A stretch of 12,324 bases of DNA from an uncultured Faecalibacterium sp. (GTDB taxonomy: Bacteria > Bacillota > Clostridia > Oscillospirales > Ruminococcaceae): positions 1 to 12,324 of the forward strand of contig CAKSWG010000043.1 of NCBI GenBank assembly GCA_934511465.1, written 5' to 3'. Positions 5,814 through 12,324 of the stretch are shown in pieces. The translations under genes were made by a program, and so were the position numbers. The first letter of the stretch is position 1. Each line of letters opens with the position of its first letter. The notes below the pieces were generated by a model. It saw nothing but the letters and a program-made list of their open reading frames with translations. It was not told where the DNA came from and ran no database searches.

Positions 5814-7133
5814 ATGCAGCGCAGTTTGACCAAAGGCCCCATTACCAGCGGCATTTTGCTGTTTGCCCTGCCGCTGATGCTGGGCAACCTGTTGCAGCAG
5901 ATGTATAACATTGCGGACACATGGGTGGTGGGCCGCTTCCTCGGCGCGGATGCGCTGGCGGCAGTGGGCTCGTCCTATACCCTTATGACCTTCCTCACCT
6001 CCATTCTGCTGGGCCTGTGCATGGGCAGCGGCGCGGCCATCTCCATGCAGTACGGCAGCGGCCAGCATGATCGGATGCGGCAGAGCGTATTCCTTTCGTT
6101 CACCCTTATTGCGGGCATTTCGCTGGTGCTGAACGTGCTGGTGTATCTGGGACTGGACGGAATCCTGTGGGTGCTGCGGGTGCCGACCGAATTGCGCCCC
6201 CTGATGAAGGAATATCTGCTCATCATCTTTCTGGGCATCACGGCCACATTTTTGTATAGCTACTTTGCCAATCTCCTGCGTGCCATTGGCAATTCGGTTG
6301 TGCCGCTGCTGTTTCTGGCTGTCTCGGCGGTGCTGAACGTGATCCTTGACCTTGTGTGCGTGCTGGTGCTGCACTGGGGCGTTAAGGGTGCAGCGGGCGC
6401 AACGGTGTTCTCACAATTCGTGTCCGGCATTGGCATCGGACTGTATACCCTCAAAAAATTCCCGCAGCTGTGCCCCCAAAAAGCGGACTGCCGCTGGGAT
6501 AAAAAGAATCTGGATACCATCCTGAATCTTTCGGTCATGACCAGTGTGCAGCAGTCCATCATGAACTTTGGCATCCTGATGGTGCAAGGCCTTGTAAACA
6601 GCTTTGGCACCGTGATCATGGCGGCGTTTGCGGCGGCGGTCAAAATCGATTCCTTTGCCTACATGCCGGTGCAGGACTTCGGCAGTGCGTTCTCCACCTA
6701 TGTGGCCCAGAACTACGGTGCAGGCCAGACCGACCGCATTAAAAAAGGTATCCGCAGTGCGGGCCTTTGCAGTGCGGTGTTCTGTGTGTGCATCAGCGTG
6801 CTGGTGTGCGCCTTCGCAGCTCCGCTCATGGGCATCTTTGTTGACCCGGGTGAGGGCGCCATCATTGCCGCCGGTGTACATTACCTGCGCATTGAGGGCG
6901 CGTGCTACATCGGCATCGGCATCCTGTTTCTGCTGTACGGCTACTACCGCGCCGTCAACCAGCCGCAGATGTCGGTGGTGCTCACCATCGCGTCGCTCGG
7001 CACCCGTGTGGCACTGGCTTATCTGCTTTCGGCAACGCCGTTGGGCGTTACCGGCATCTGGCTCAGCGTGCCCATCGGCTGGGCGCTGGCGGATGCCATC
7101 GGCATTGGGTATTACTTAAAAAAGAAGCGGTAA
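5814..7133 (+). CDS. MATE family efflux transporter
   Basis: A 439-residue membrane protein of the multidrug and toxic compound extrusion family (two MatE domains, PF01554). These pumps export cationic drugs, dyes or metabolites using a Na+ or H+ gradient. Twelve hydrophobic segments are visible. The first half opens with the typical ILLFALPLMLGNLLQQMYNI and WVVGRFLGADALAAVGSS (about residues 14-54); the second half begins near SVMTSVQQSIMNFGILMVQG and contains the FAAAVKIDSFAYMPVQDFGS region that mirrors it. The length is normal. The start is the ATG at 5814, preceded by AAGGAGAA 4 nt upstream; an in-frame upstream extension would overlap the regulator and is rejected. It is translated right after the AraC gene, suggesting regulator-controlled efflux. 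The substrate cannot be predicted. Confidence 0.93.
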   Translation: MQRSLTKGPITSGILLFALPLMLGNLLQQMYNIADTWVVGRFLGADALAAVGSSYTLMTFLTSILLGLCMGSGAAISMQYGSGQHDRMRQSVFLSFTLIAGISLVLNVLVYLGLDGILWVLRVPTELRPLMKEYLLIIFLGITATFLYSYFANLLRAIGNSVVPLLFLAVSAVLNVILDLVCVLVLHWGVKGAAGATVFSQFVSGIGIGLYTLKKFPQLCPQKADCRWDKKNLDTILNLSVMTSVQQSIMNFGILMVQGLVNSFGTVIMAAFAAAVKIDSFAYMPVQDFGSAFSTYVAQNYGAGQTDRIKKGIRSAGLCSAVFCVCISVLVCAFAAPLMGIFVDPGEGAIIAAGVHYLRIEGACYIGIGILFLLYGYYRAVNQPQMSVVLTIASLGTRVALAYLLSATPLGVTGIWLSVPIGWALADAIGIGYYLKKKR

Positions 7134-7149
7134 ATACGGACATAGAACA

Positions 7150-7188
7150 AACAGCCGACCCTGTACGATGGCAGGGCCGGCTGTTCTT
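7150..7188. terminator. Shared terminator between MATE and glycosyltransferase genes
   Basis: AACAGCCGACCCTG (7150-7163) and CAGGGCCGGCTGTT (7172-7185) form a 14-position stem with one mismatch and an 8-nt loop, followed rightward by CTTTT. It lies 16 nt after the MATE stop codon and directly after the convergent glycosyltransferase stop. The leftward reading has only TGTTTGTTC, so it works best for the MATE operon. Confidence 0.8.
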
Positions 7189-8151
7189 TTAGCGCTTTTT
7201 TGCGGCAAAAAATACGGAAAAACGGGAAGAAATGTAATTGGAAGTATAGTCCCAAATGGCTTTAAGGCTGGGCTTGCGGTGCATCAGTGTGAGGTAGTAT
7301 TTTTTCAGCAGAGCAGCCAGCTTTGGGGTGAGCGTTTCGCCCAAAAAGGTGGTGTAATAATAGCCCGTTATATAGAACGCCATCACGAGCGTTTTTAAGG
7401 CAAGCTCATCGTCATGGTGGGCGTCGTAATACTGCACGCGTTCGTCAAGAATCGGGAAAATATCCAGCCGCTTTTCTGAAAAAGACTGCCCCGTAATGCT
7501 TGCAGGATTGCTGCGATAGAAGTAAAGCGGCACATCACAGAGGATGAGGGAAGCCTGCGGATAAAACAATTTGTAGGTAAGGGCCTCATCTTCGTTGATC
7601 CGCCCAACCGGAAAGCGTTCTGCTGCAAATAAACTGCGGTGATATATTTTTCCCCATGCAGTAACGATGCGGGTCCAATGGGCAGGATCGCCGATCATAA
7701 GGCAGGCGTTCCGCCCAGTGATCCGATGGGATGGGATATCGGTAAAAGAAAAGCAGGCTTCTTTACCGTCTGCGTCAACCGGGACCGATTTAAAATCGGA
7801 AATGGCTATCGGACAATGCTCTTTCAGGCAGGCATTTAAGAGAAGCTCTACAAAACGCGGGTGGACAAAATCGTCGCTGTCTATAAATGTGATGTATTCT
7901 CCCTGACAGAGGTCGAGCCCGGCGTTCCGCGCGGCAGAAAGGCCTGCGTTTTTCTGGTGAATGACCCGGACGCGGGCATCCTGCTGTGCGTATTCATCGC
8001 AGATGGCAGGGCACCCGTCGGGCGAACCGTCATCCACGAGGATCACTTCCAGATCAGAATAGGTCTGTGCAAGGATGCTGTCTACACAGGTGCGCAGATA
8101 GTTTTCTACACGGTATACCGGTACGATCACGCTGACGAGAGGGTGGTTCAT
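7189..8151 (-). CDS. Family 2 glycosyltransferase
   Basis: A 320-residue GT-A fold enzyme (GT2, PF00535) expected to transfer a sugar from a nucleotide-sugar to a surface glycan or lipid carrier at the inner face of the membrane. The N-terminal PLVSVIVPVYRVENYLRTCVD is typical. DDGSPDG at residues 40-46 and the metal-binding DSDD at 91-94 are intact, and AARNAGL lies at 73-79. The likely catalytic-base motif NEDE is at 186-189, after AWGKIYHRSLF. The C-terminal 100 residues are less conserved and end in a basic tail. The start is the ATG at 8151, with AGGAG 8 nt upstream; the stop is TAA at 7189-7191. It stands alone, with its own strong promoter, rather than within a polysaccharide cluster. 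The acceptor and donor sugars cannot be told. Confidence 0.92.
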   Translation of the reverse strand: MNHPLVSVIVPVYRVENYLRTCVDSILAQTYSDLEVILVDDGSPDGCPAICDEYAQQDARVRVIHQKNAGLSAARNAGLDLCQGEYITFIDSDDFVHPRFVELLLNACLKEHCPIAISDFKSVPVDADGKEACFSFTDIPSHRITGRNACLMIGDPAHWTRIVTAWGKIYHRSLFAAERFPVGRINEDEALTYKLFYPQASLILCDVPLYFYRSNPASITGQSFSEKRLDIFPILDERVQYYDAHHDDELALKTLVMAFYITGYYYTTFLGETLTPKLAALLKKYYLTLMHRKPSLKAIWDYTSNYISSRFSVFFAAKKR

Positions 8152-8185
8152 GTTGGGGACTCCTGTTTAAAAATGTGCGGATGGC

Positions 8186-8210
8186 GGCTGCTGCAAATTT
8201 TGCAGCAACC
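8186..8210. promoter_or_regulatory. 25-nt near-perfect palindrome in the glycosyltransferase leader
   Basis: TGCTGCAAA (8189-8197) and TTTGCAGCA (8199-8207) are perfect inverted arms around one central T. GG/CC pairs at the outer ends extend the symmetry to 8186-8210 with one mismatch. It lies about 20-45 nt downstream of the predicted start point of the leftward transcript. The tight centre suits a dimeric repressor operator better than an RNA hairpin, though a hairpin with a larger loop is possible. Confidence 0.5.
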
Positions 8211-8239
8211 GATGTACGGAAAAGGGTATTGCAAAAAAT

Positions 8240-8268
8240 ATTATATCATGCCGCAGGAACCGTATCAA
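8240..8268 (-). promoter_or_regulatory. Promoter of the glycosyltransferase gene
   Basis: Read leftward, TTGATA (8268-8263), a 17-nt spacer and a perfect TATAAT (8245-8240) form a near-consensus sigma-A promoter. It lies 88 nt upstream of the ATG at 8151, leaving a leader of about 80 nt that contains the palindrome at 8186-8210. Confidence 0.85.
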
Positions 8269-8298
8269 CAAAATCTTGCGGAGTTTCCTTCGCGGCCC

Positions 8299-8327
8299 TT
8301 GCAAACTGCCCCGAAATGTGTTAGTAT
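8299..8327 (+). promoter_or_regulatory. Promoter of the pheS-pheT operon
   Basis: TTGCAA (8299-8304), a 17-nt spacer and TAGTAT (8322-8327) precede the T-box leader. Transcription would start near 8334 and run about 340 nt before the pheS ATG, the length expected of a T-box leader. It is back to back with the glycosyltransferase promoter. Confidence 0.7.
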
Positions 8328-8333
8328 ACCTAT

Positions 8334-8631
8334 GGTTATAAACCTGAATACTCCCAAACGCAGCGACGGAGAGAGTAGGTTTGTGCCGCACGGCAAAGAG
8401 AGAAGCTTCACCGGCTGAAAGGGCTTCCGTGTGCGGGCAGGCTGAAGTTCGCTCCTGAGCGGTCTGTGCGAAAATTGCAGTAGCGCAGAACGGCCACGCC
8501 CCGTTACGGCGTTCTGAGAGCCGCCCGGCACCTGTGTACGGGTGGAAACCGGGTGGTACCGCGGAGCAGAAATGTTACAGCTTCGTCCCTTGTGCTTGGC
8601 CGTTTGGCCGGGCAGGGGACGGAGCTTTTTT
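8334..8631 (+). promoter_or_regulatory. T-box leader sensing tRNA-Phe
   Basis: The hallmark T-box sequence GGGTGGTACCGCGG is present at 8551-8564, preceded by GGTGGAAACC and followed by the CGTCCC strand (8584-8589) shared by antiterminator and terminator. In Stem I, GGAG (8368-8371) and AGTA (8374-8377) face GAAGTTCGCTCC (8444-8455). The best specifier is TTC at 8448-8450, a Phe codon read by anticodon GAA. The T-box bulge TGGT (8554-8557) pairs with the ACCA end of tRNA-Phe. Uncharged tRNA-Phe should stabilise the antiterminator and switch pheS-pheT on; charged tRNA leaves the terminator. The 5' end is inferred from the promoter, and the exact Stem I fold was judged by eye. Confidence 0.93.
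8579..8631 (+). terminator. Regulated terminator of the T-box leader
   Basis: AGCTTCGTCCCTTG (8579-8592) pairs with CAGGGGACGGAGCT (8613-8626) with few wobbles. An inner GGCCG/CGGCC-like stem surrounds TTT, and TTTTTT follows (8626-8631). Its 5' strand includes the CGTCCC that would otherwise pair with the T-box GGG, which makes the two folds mutually exclusive. It ends 44 nt before pheS. Confidence 0.92.
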
Positions 8632-8675
8632 GTTGCTTCCGCTCACGAACAAGAAGAATAAAGGAGAGAAAATCC

Positions 8676-9698
8676 ATGCAAGCAATGATCGACGAGCTGG
8701 CAAAACAGGCCGCAGAAAGCCTTGGTCAGGTCTCCAGCAAGGAAACGCTGGCATCCTTCTGGCAGGAATACCTCAGCAAAAGCGGCAAGATCCCTGCCTT
8801 GATGAAGAACCTGCGCACCGTTGCGCCGGAAGAGCGCCCCGCCATGGGCAAGATCATCAACGAACTGAAGGCAAAGGTGCAGGCAGACTACGACGCCGCA
8901 GCCGAAAAGGTGAAGCAGGCTGAGCTTGCTGCCCGCAATGCCGCCGAGACCGTGGACATTACGCTGCCGGCCAAGACCCGCACCGTGGGCGGCCTGCACC
9001 CGCTGACGCTGGTGACGAACCAGATCATCGACGTGTTCTCCGGCATGGGCTTTGCTGTGGCAGACGCCCCGGAGATCGAGGACGATGACCACAACTTTAC
9101 CCGCCTGAATGTGCCCAAGGATCACCCGGCACGCGATATGCAGGATACTTTCTACCTGTCGGATGAATTCCTGCTGCGCACCCAGACCTCCGGCGGTCAG
9201 ATCCGCACCATGGACAGCCAGAAGCCGCCCATCAAGGTGCTGATCCCGGGCCGCGTGTTCCGCTCCGATTCGGACGCCACCCACAGCCCCATGTTCCACC
9301 AGATGGAAGGCTTGGTGGTGGATAAGGGCATCACGCTGGGCGATCTGCAGGGTGCGCTGAACACTTTTGTGCAGAAACTGTTCGGTGCCGACACCCGCAC
9401 CCGCCTGCGTCCTTCTTACTTCCCGTTCACCGAACCCAGCGTGGAGGTGGACGTGAGCTGCTTTGAGTGCCACGGCAAGGGCTGCCCGCTGTGCAAGCAC
9501 ACCGGCTGGATCGAGGTGCTGGGCGGCGGCGTCGTCAACCGCAAGGTGCTGGAGAACTGCGGCATCGACCCGGACGTGTACTCCGGCTTCGCTTTCGGCA
9601 TTGGCATCGAGCGCATTGCCATGCTGAAGTACGGCATCAACAACATCGGCCTGATGTTCGAGAACAACTTACAGTTCCTCAAGCAGTTCCACGAATAA
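8676..9698 (+). CDS. pheS: Phenylalanyl-tRNA synthetase alpha subunit
   Basis: A 340-residue catalytic subunit of the heterotetrameric (alpha2 beta2) class II synthetase that charges tRNA-Phe with phenylalanine using ATP. The N-terminal ~85 residues form the coiled-coil tRNA-binding arm (charged helices, KIINELKAKVQADYDAAAEK). The catalytic core begins near HPLTLVTNQIIDVFSGMGF. Motif 2 FRSDSDATHSPMFHQMEG starts at residue 195, FPFTEPSVEVDV lies near 250, and motif 3 GFAFGIGIER is at 304-313. A Cys cluster CFECHGKGCPLC (residues 262-273, C-x2-C-x4-C-x2-C) could bind zinc, as seen in many Gram-positive PheS sequences. The canonical GMVHP segment reads GVVNR here. The start is the ATG at 8676, with AGGAGAG 7 nt upstream. 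The length is normal, and pheT follows after 18 nt. Confidence 0.98.
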   Translation: MQAMIDELAKQAAESLGQVSSKETLASFWQEYLSKSGKIPALMKNLRTVAPEERPAMGKIINELKAKVQADYDAAAEKVKQAELAARNAAETVDITLPAKTRTVGGLHPLTLVTNQIIDVFSGMGFAVADAPEIEDDDHNFTRLNVPKDHPARDMQDTFYLSDEFLLRTQTSGGQIRTMDSQKPPIKVLIPGRVFRSDSDATHSPMFHQMEGLVVDKGITLGDLQGALNTFVQKLFGADTRTRLRPSYFPFTEPSVEVDVSCFECHGKGCPLCKHTGWIEVLGGGVVNRKVLENCGIDPDVYSGFAFGIGIERIAMLKYGINNIGLMFENNLQFLKQFHE

Positions 9699-9716
9699 GA
9701 GGGGAGAAGAACAACA

Positions 9717-12128
9717 ATGAAAGTACCTTTCAGCTGGTTAAAAGAATATGTAGATATCGATGTCACCGCGCAGGAACTGGAGGAAAAGCTCTTCTCTTGC
9801 GGCTTTGAGGTGGAGGAGCTGATCCCGCTGGATGCAGGCATCAGCAAGGTGGTCGTCGGCAAGATCGTGGAGATGGAAAAGCAGGAGGGCACCCACCTGA
9901 CCAAGTGTGTGGTGGACTGCGGCGACTACGGCCACGACATCCGCATCAGCACCGGTGCCGCCAACATGAAGCTGGGCGACTGCGTGCCCGCCGCTCTGGA
10001 TGGCTCCACCCTGCCCGGCGGCATCACCATCAAGGCCCGCAAGATGCAGGGCGTGGAGTCCAACGGTATGCTGTGCTCCGGCGAAGAGCTGGGCCTGAAC
10101 GACGACCTGTTCCCGGGCTCTGAGGTCTACGGCCTGCTCATCCTGCCCGAGGATTCTGTCCCCGGCACCGACATTGCCCCCGTGGTGGGTCTGGATGACT
10201 ATATCTTTGATATCTCCATCACCGCAAACCGTCCGGACTGCCAGTCCGTTCTGGGCATCGCCCGCGAGGTGGCTGCCATTCTGGGTAAGCCCCTGCACAT
10301 GCCCGCCATGGACTACAAGACTGTCTGCGAGCCGGATGCGCCCATCACCGTCAAGGTGGAGGCACCGGACCTGTGCCCCCGCTACATGGCACACTATGTG
10401 CGCAACATCCGCATGGGCGAGTCTCCCCGCTGGATGAAGCGCCATCTGGCTCTGTGCGGCCTGCGTTCCATCAGCAACGTGGTGGATATCACCAACCACA
10501 CCCTGCTGGAAATGGGTCAGCCCATGCACGCCTTTGACCTGAACAAGGTGGCTGGCCGCACCATCGATGTGCGCCGCGCCCATGAGGGTGAGAAGATCGT
10601 CACGCTGGACGAGAAGGAGTTTACCCTGAACCCCAACAATCTGGTCATTTGCGACGCCGAGAAGCCGGTGGCATTGGCCGGCATCATGGGCGGTGCAAAC
10701 TCCGGCATGGACGAGAACACCGCCAGCCTGCTGTTCGAGTGCGCCACCTTCGCCCGTGACTGCGTGCGCAAGACCAGCCGCGCTCTGGGCCAGAACAGCG
10801 ATTCCTCTGCCCGCTACGAGAAGGGCGTGGACCGCCACTCTCCGGAGCTGGGCCTTGCCCGCGCACTGCACCTCATTCAGGAGCTGGACTGCGGCGATAT
10901 CACCACGCTGGAATATGATCTGACCGATGGCCGTCCGATGGAGCGCAAGCACATCGTTGCCACCCCGGCTAAGATCTGCGGCGTGCTGGGCATCACCGTG
11001 CCCGACCAGACCATGATCGACATTTTGCAGCGGCTGGAGTTCACGGTGGACGTGCAGGCCGACGGCAGCTGGGATGTGTCCGCACCCCTGTACCGCGAGG
11101 ACGTGGAGAGCTTCCCGGATCTGGCCGAGGAGGTCATCCGTGAGTATGGCTACGACCACATCGTGCCCACCTTCCTGAACACGGCGGCTGTTACCAACGG
11201 CGGTCTGAACTACGACCAGAAGCAGCAGCTCAAGACGAAGCGTCTGCTGGCAGCGCAGGGCTTCTATGAGGCGTCCACGCTGGCATTCTACTCGGGCGCC
11301 GAGCTGGATATGCTGCACATCCCGGCGGATGATGCGGCCCGCAAGGCCATCCGCATCCTGAACCCCATCAGCGAGAATTTGTCCATCATGCGCACCCTGC
11401 TGGCGCCTTCCATGCTGAACGTGATCGTGGATAACCTGAAAAAAGGCAACACCGAGGGCCGTCTGTTCGAGATGGCACCGGTGTATCTTGCCAAGGAGCT
11501 GCCCATCAACGAGCACCCGCACGAGCGCCAGACTCTGTGCATCGGCGCATTCGGCCCCGAAGAGGACTTCTTCACCGTCAAGGGTGCACTGGAAGCACTG
11601 GCAGCCGGCTTTGGCCTGCGCTTTGACTATAAGCGTGAGACCACCCCGTGGCTGCATCCCGGCATCAGCGCTGCTGTATACTGCGGCGACAAGCGTCTGG
11701 GCGTGTTTGGCAAGCTGTCCAACGAGATCAACGGCGAGCTGGAAATTGCAAAGGACCAGAAGGACAGTCAGAACATCTATCTGGGCGAGCTGGATTATGA
11801 AGCTCTCATGTCCTGTGTGGACGGCGAACTGCGCTATCAGCCGCTGAGCGCTTACGCAGCTGTCAAGCGCGATCTGGCACTGGTCTGCGATGAAAAGGCC
11901 ACCTGCGGCGAGATCGAAGAGACCATCAAGAAGGCCAGCCCGCTGGTAAATGATGTCAAGCTGTTTGATATCTATCGCGGTGCAAACCTTGGTGAGGGTA
12001 AAAAGAGCATGGCGTTCACCCTGTCTCTGTCTGACCCCAAGAAGGAAGTCTCTGCCGAAGAGGTGGAGCGCGTGGTCAAAAAGATCCTTGGCAACCTGAA
12101 GTTCAAGCTGGGCATCGAGATCCGCTAA
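9717..12128 (+). CDS. pheT: Phenylalanyl-tRNA synthetase beta subunit
   Basis: An 803-residue partner of PheS that binds tRNA-Phe and edits mischarged Tyr-tRNA-Phe. The N-terminal MKVPFSWLKEYVDID is typical. The EMAPII-like tRNA-binding OB fold covers about 44-155 (KVVVGKIVEME, GGITIKARKMQGVESNGMLCS). The B3/4 editing domain covers roughly 210-370 (GLRSISNVVDITNHTLLEMG, HAFDLNKV). The B5 domain covers about 408-478. The inactive synthetase-like core follows from near 480. The C-terminal FDX-ACB domain occupies about 710-803 (AAVKRDLALV, FDIYRGANLGEGKKSMAF) and ends in GIEIR. The length is normal for Firmicutes, with no gaps. The start is the ATG at 9717, preceded by GAGGGGAG. It is co-transcribed with pheS under the T-box. 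A long antisense frame across it has no initiation signal and was ignored. Confidence 0.98.
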   Translation: MKVPFSWLKEYVDIDVTAQELEEKLFSCGFEVEELIPLDAGISKVVVGKIVEMEKQEGTHLTKCVVDCGDYGHDIRISTGAANMKLGDCVPAALDGSTLPGGITIKARKMQGVESNGMLCSGEELGLNDDLFPGSEVYGLLILPEDSVPGTDIAPVVGLDDYIFDISITANRPDCQSVLGIAREVAAILGKPLHMPAMDYKTVCEPDAPITVKVEAPDLCPRYMAHYVRNIRMGESPRWMKRHLALCGLRSISNVVDITNHTLLEMGQPMHAFDLNKVAGRTIDVRRAHEGEKIVTLDEKEFTLNPNNLVICDAEKPVALAGIMGGANSGMDENTASLLFECATFARDCVRKTSRALGQNSDSSARYEKGVDRHSPELGLARALHLIQELDCGDITTLEYDLTDGRPMERKHIVATPAKICGVLGITVPDQTMIDILQRLEFTVDVQADGSWDVSAPLYREDVESFPDLAEEVIREYGYDHIVPTFLNTAAVTNGGLNYDQKQQLKTKRLLAAQGFYEASTLAFYSGAELDMLHIPADDAARKAIRILNPISENLSIMRTLLAPSMLNVIVDNLKKGNTEGRLFEMAPVYLAKELPINEHPHERQTLCIGAFGPEEDFFTVKGALEALAAGFGLRFDYKRETTPWLHPGISAAVYCGDKRLGVFGKLSNEINGELEIAKDQKDSQNIYLGELDYEALMSCVDGELRYQPLSAYAAVKRDLALVCDEKATCGEIEETIKKASPLVNDVKLFDIYRGANLGEGKKSMAFTLSLSDPKKEVSAEEVERVVKKILGNLKFKLGIEIR

Positions 12129-12151
12129 TTCTATTCTATAAGTAATATAAG

Positions 12152-12184
12152 GCCGTCTGTGCAGGAATGCGCAGGCGGCTTTTT
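12152..12184 (+). terminator. Terminator of the pheS-pheT operon
   Basis: GCCGTCTGTGCA (12152-12163) pairs with TGCGCAGGCGGC (12168-12179) through two G-T wobbles around a GGAA tetraloop, followed by TTTTT (12180-12184). It begins 23 nt after the pheT stop codon. Confidence 0.93.
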
Positions 12185-12268
12185 GCGTAAAAAGAGAACG
12201 TTGAATACAAGAAAATGAACGCTTTTCAGCAGCGTAAGAAAAAAGATGAAAAAAGTTGTCAAAAAGTG

Positions 12269-12297
12269 TTGACATAGGGGCAGGGGTGTGGTATTAT
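12269..12297 (+). promoter_or_regulatory. Near-consensus promoter for a gene beyond the window
   Basis: A perfect TTGACA (12269-12274), a 17-nt spacer and TATTAT (12292-12297) follow an A-rich stretch (12229-12265) that may act as an UP-like element. A small inverted repeat AGCGC/GCGCT (12303-12307/12311-12315) lies at or just after the expected start point. The gene it drives is outside the window. Confidence 0.85.
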
Positions 12298-12324
12298 ACT
12301 TGAGCGCCAAGCGCTGAGGCAAAA

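Noticed and set aside
9738..12275. An 845-codon open frame antisense to pheT
   Set aside because: It is a GC-bias shadow of pheT. It starts in the AT-rich intergenic region without a suitable ribosome binding site, is rich in His, Gln and Ala, and shows no recognisable domain.
1..12324. CRISPR array, transposon, prophage or defence system
   Set aside because: No regularly spaced direct repeats, transposase, integrase, phage structural gene or known defence domain could be seen in any frame.

Overview
The window looks like chromosomal DNA from a moderately GC-rich gut Clostridia bacterium. The fit is best to Oscillospiraceae of the Faecalibacterium/Subdoligranulum type. This rests on the low-GC-Gram-positive style of regulation (a T-box leader in front of pheS-pheT, strong AGGAGG-like ribosome binding sites, TTGACA/TATAAT-like promoters with 17-nt spacers), the GC-rich codon choice, and the CCCTCAG...GCTCCC...GGGAGC type of intergenic repeat that I associate from memory with that group. 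The organism call is inference; no search could be run.

Layout: 1-322 holds tRNA-Phe(GAA) and tRNA-Gly(GCC), the latter with a strong terminator. 323-830 has no credible gene but carries a striking chain of inverted repeats. Two leftward genes follow: an AEC-family carrier (866-1792) and a YejK/NdpA-like nucleoid-associated protein (1905-2894). Rightward from 3037 is a small bacterial PH-domain gene interrupted by one in-frame TAG. A leftward MFS transporter (3541-4704) is divergent from a rightward AraC-family regulator (4876-5802), which lies 11 nt upstream of a MATE efflux pump (5814-7133). A leftward family 2 glycosyltransferase (7189-8151) converges on the MATE gene across a shared hairpin. 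The right third is the phenylalanyl-tRNA synthetase operon: promoter, T-box leader, pheS (8676-9698), pheT (9717-12128) and terminator. A near-consensus promoter at the right edge points to a gene beyond the window.

How the parts connect: the T-box in front of pheS-pheT should sense uncharged tRNA-Phe, and a tRNA-Phe gene whose anticodon and ACCA end fit that T-box lies at the left end of the same window. The AraC regulator and MATE pump form a probable regulated efflux pair. The other genes look like ordinary housekeeping or accessory genes with their own promoters. I see no transposase, phage gene, CRISPR array or obvious defence system. The items most worth a second look are the amber-interrupted PH-domain gene, the hairpin chain at 332-718, and a 25-nt near-perfect palindrome in the glycosyltransferase leader.
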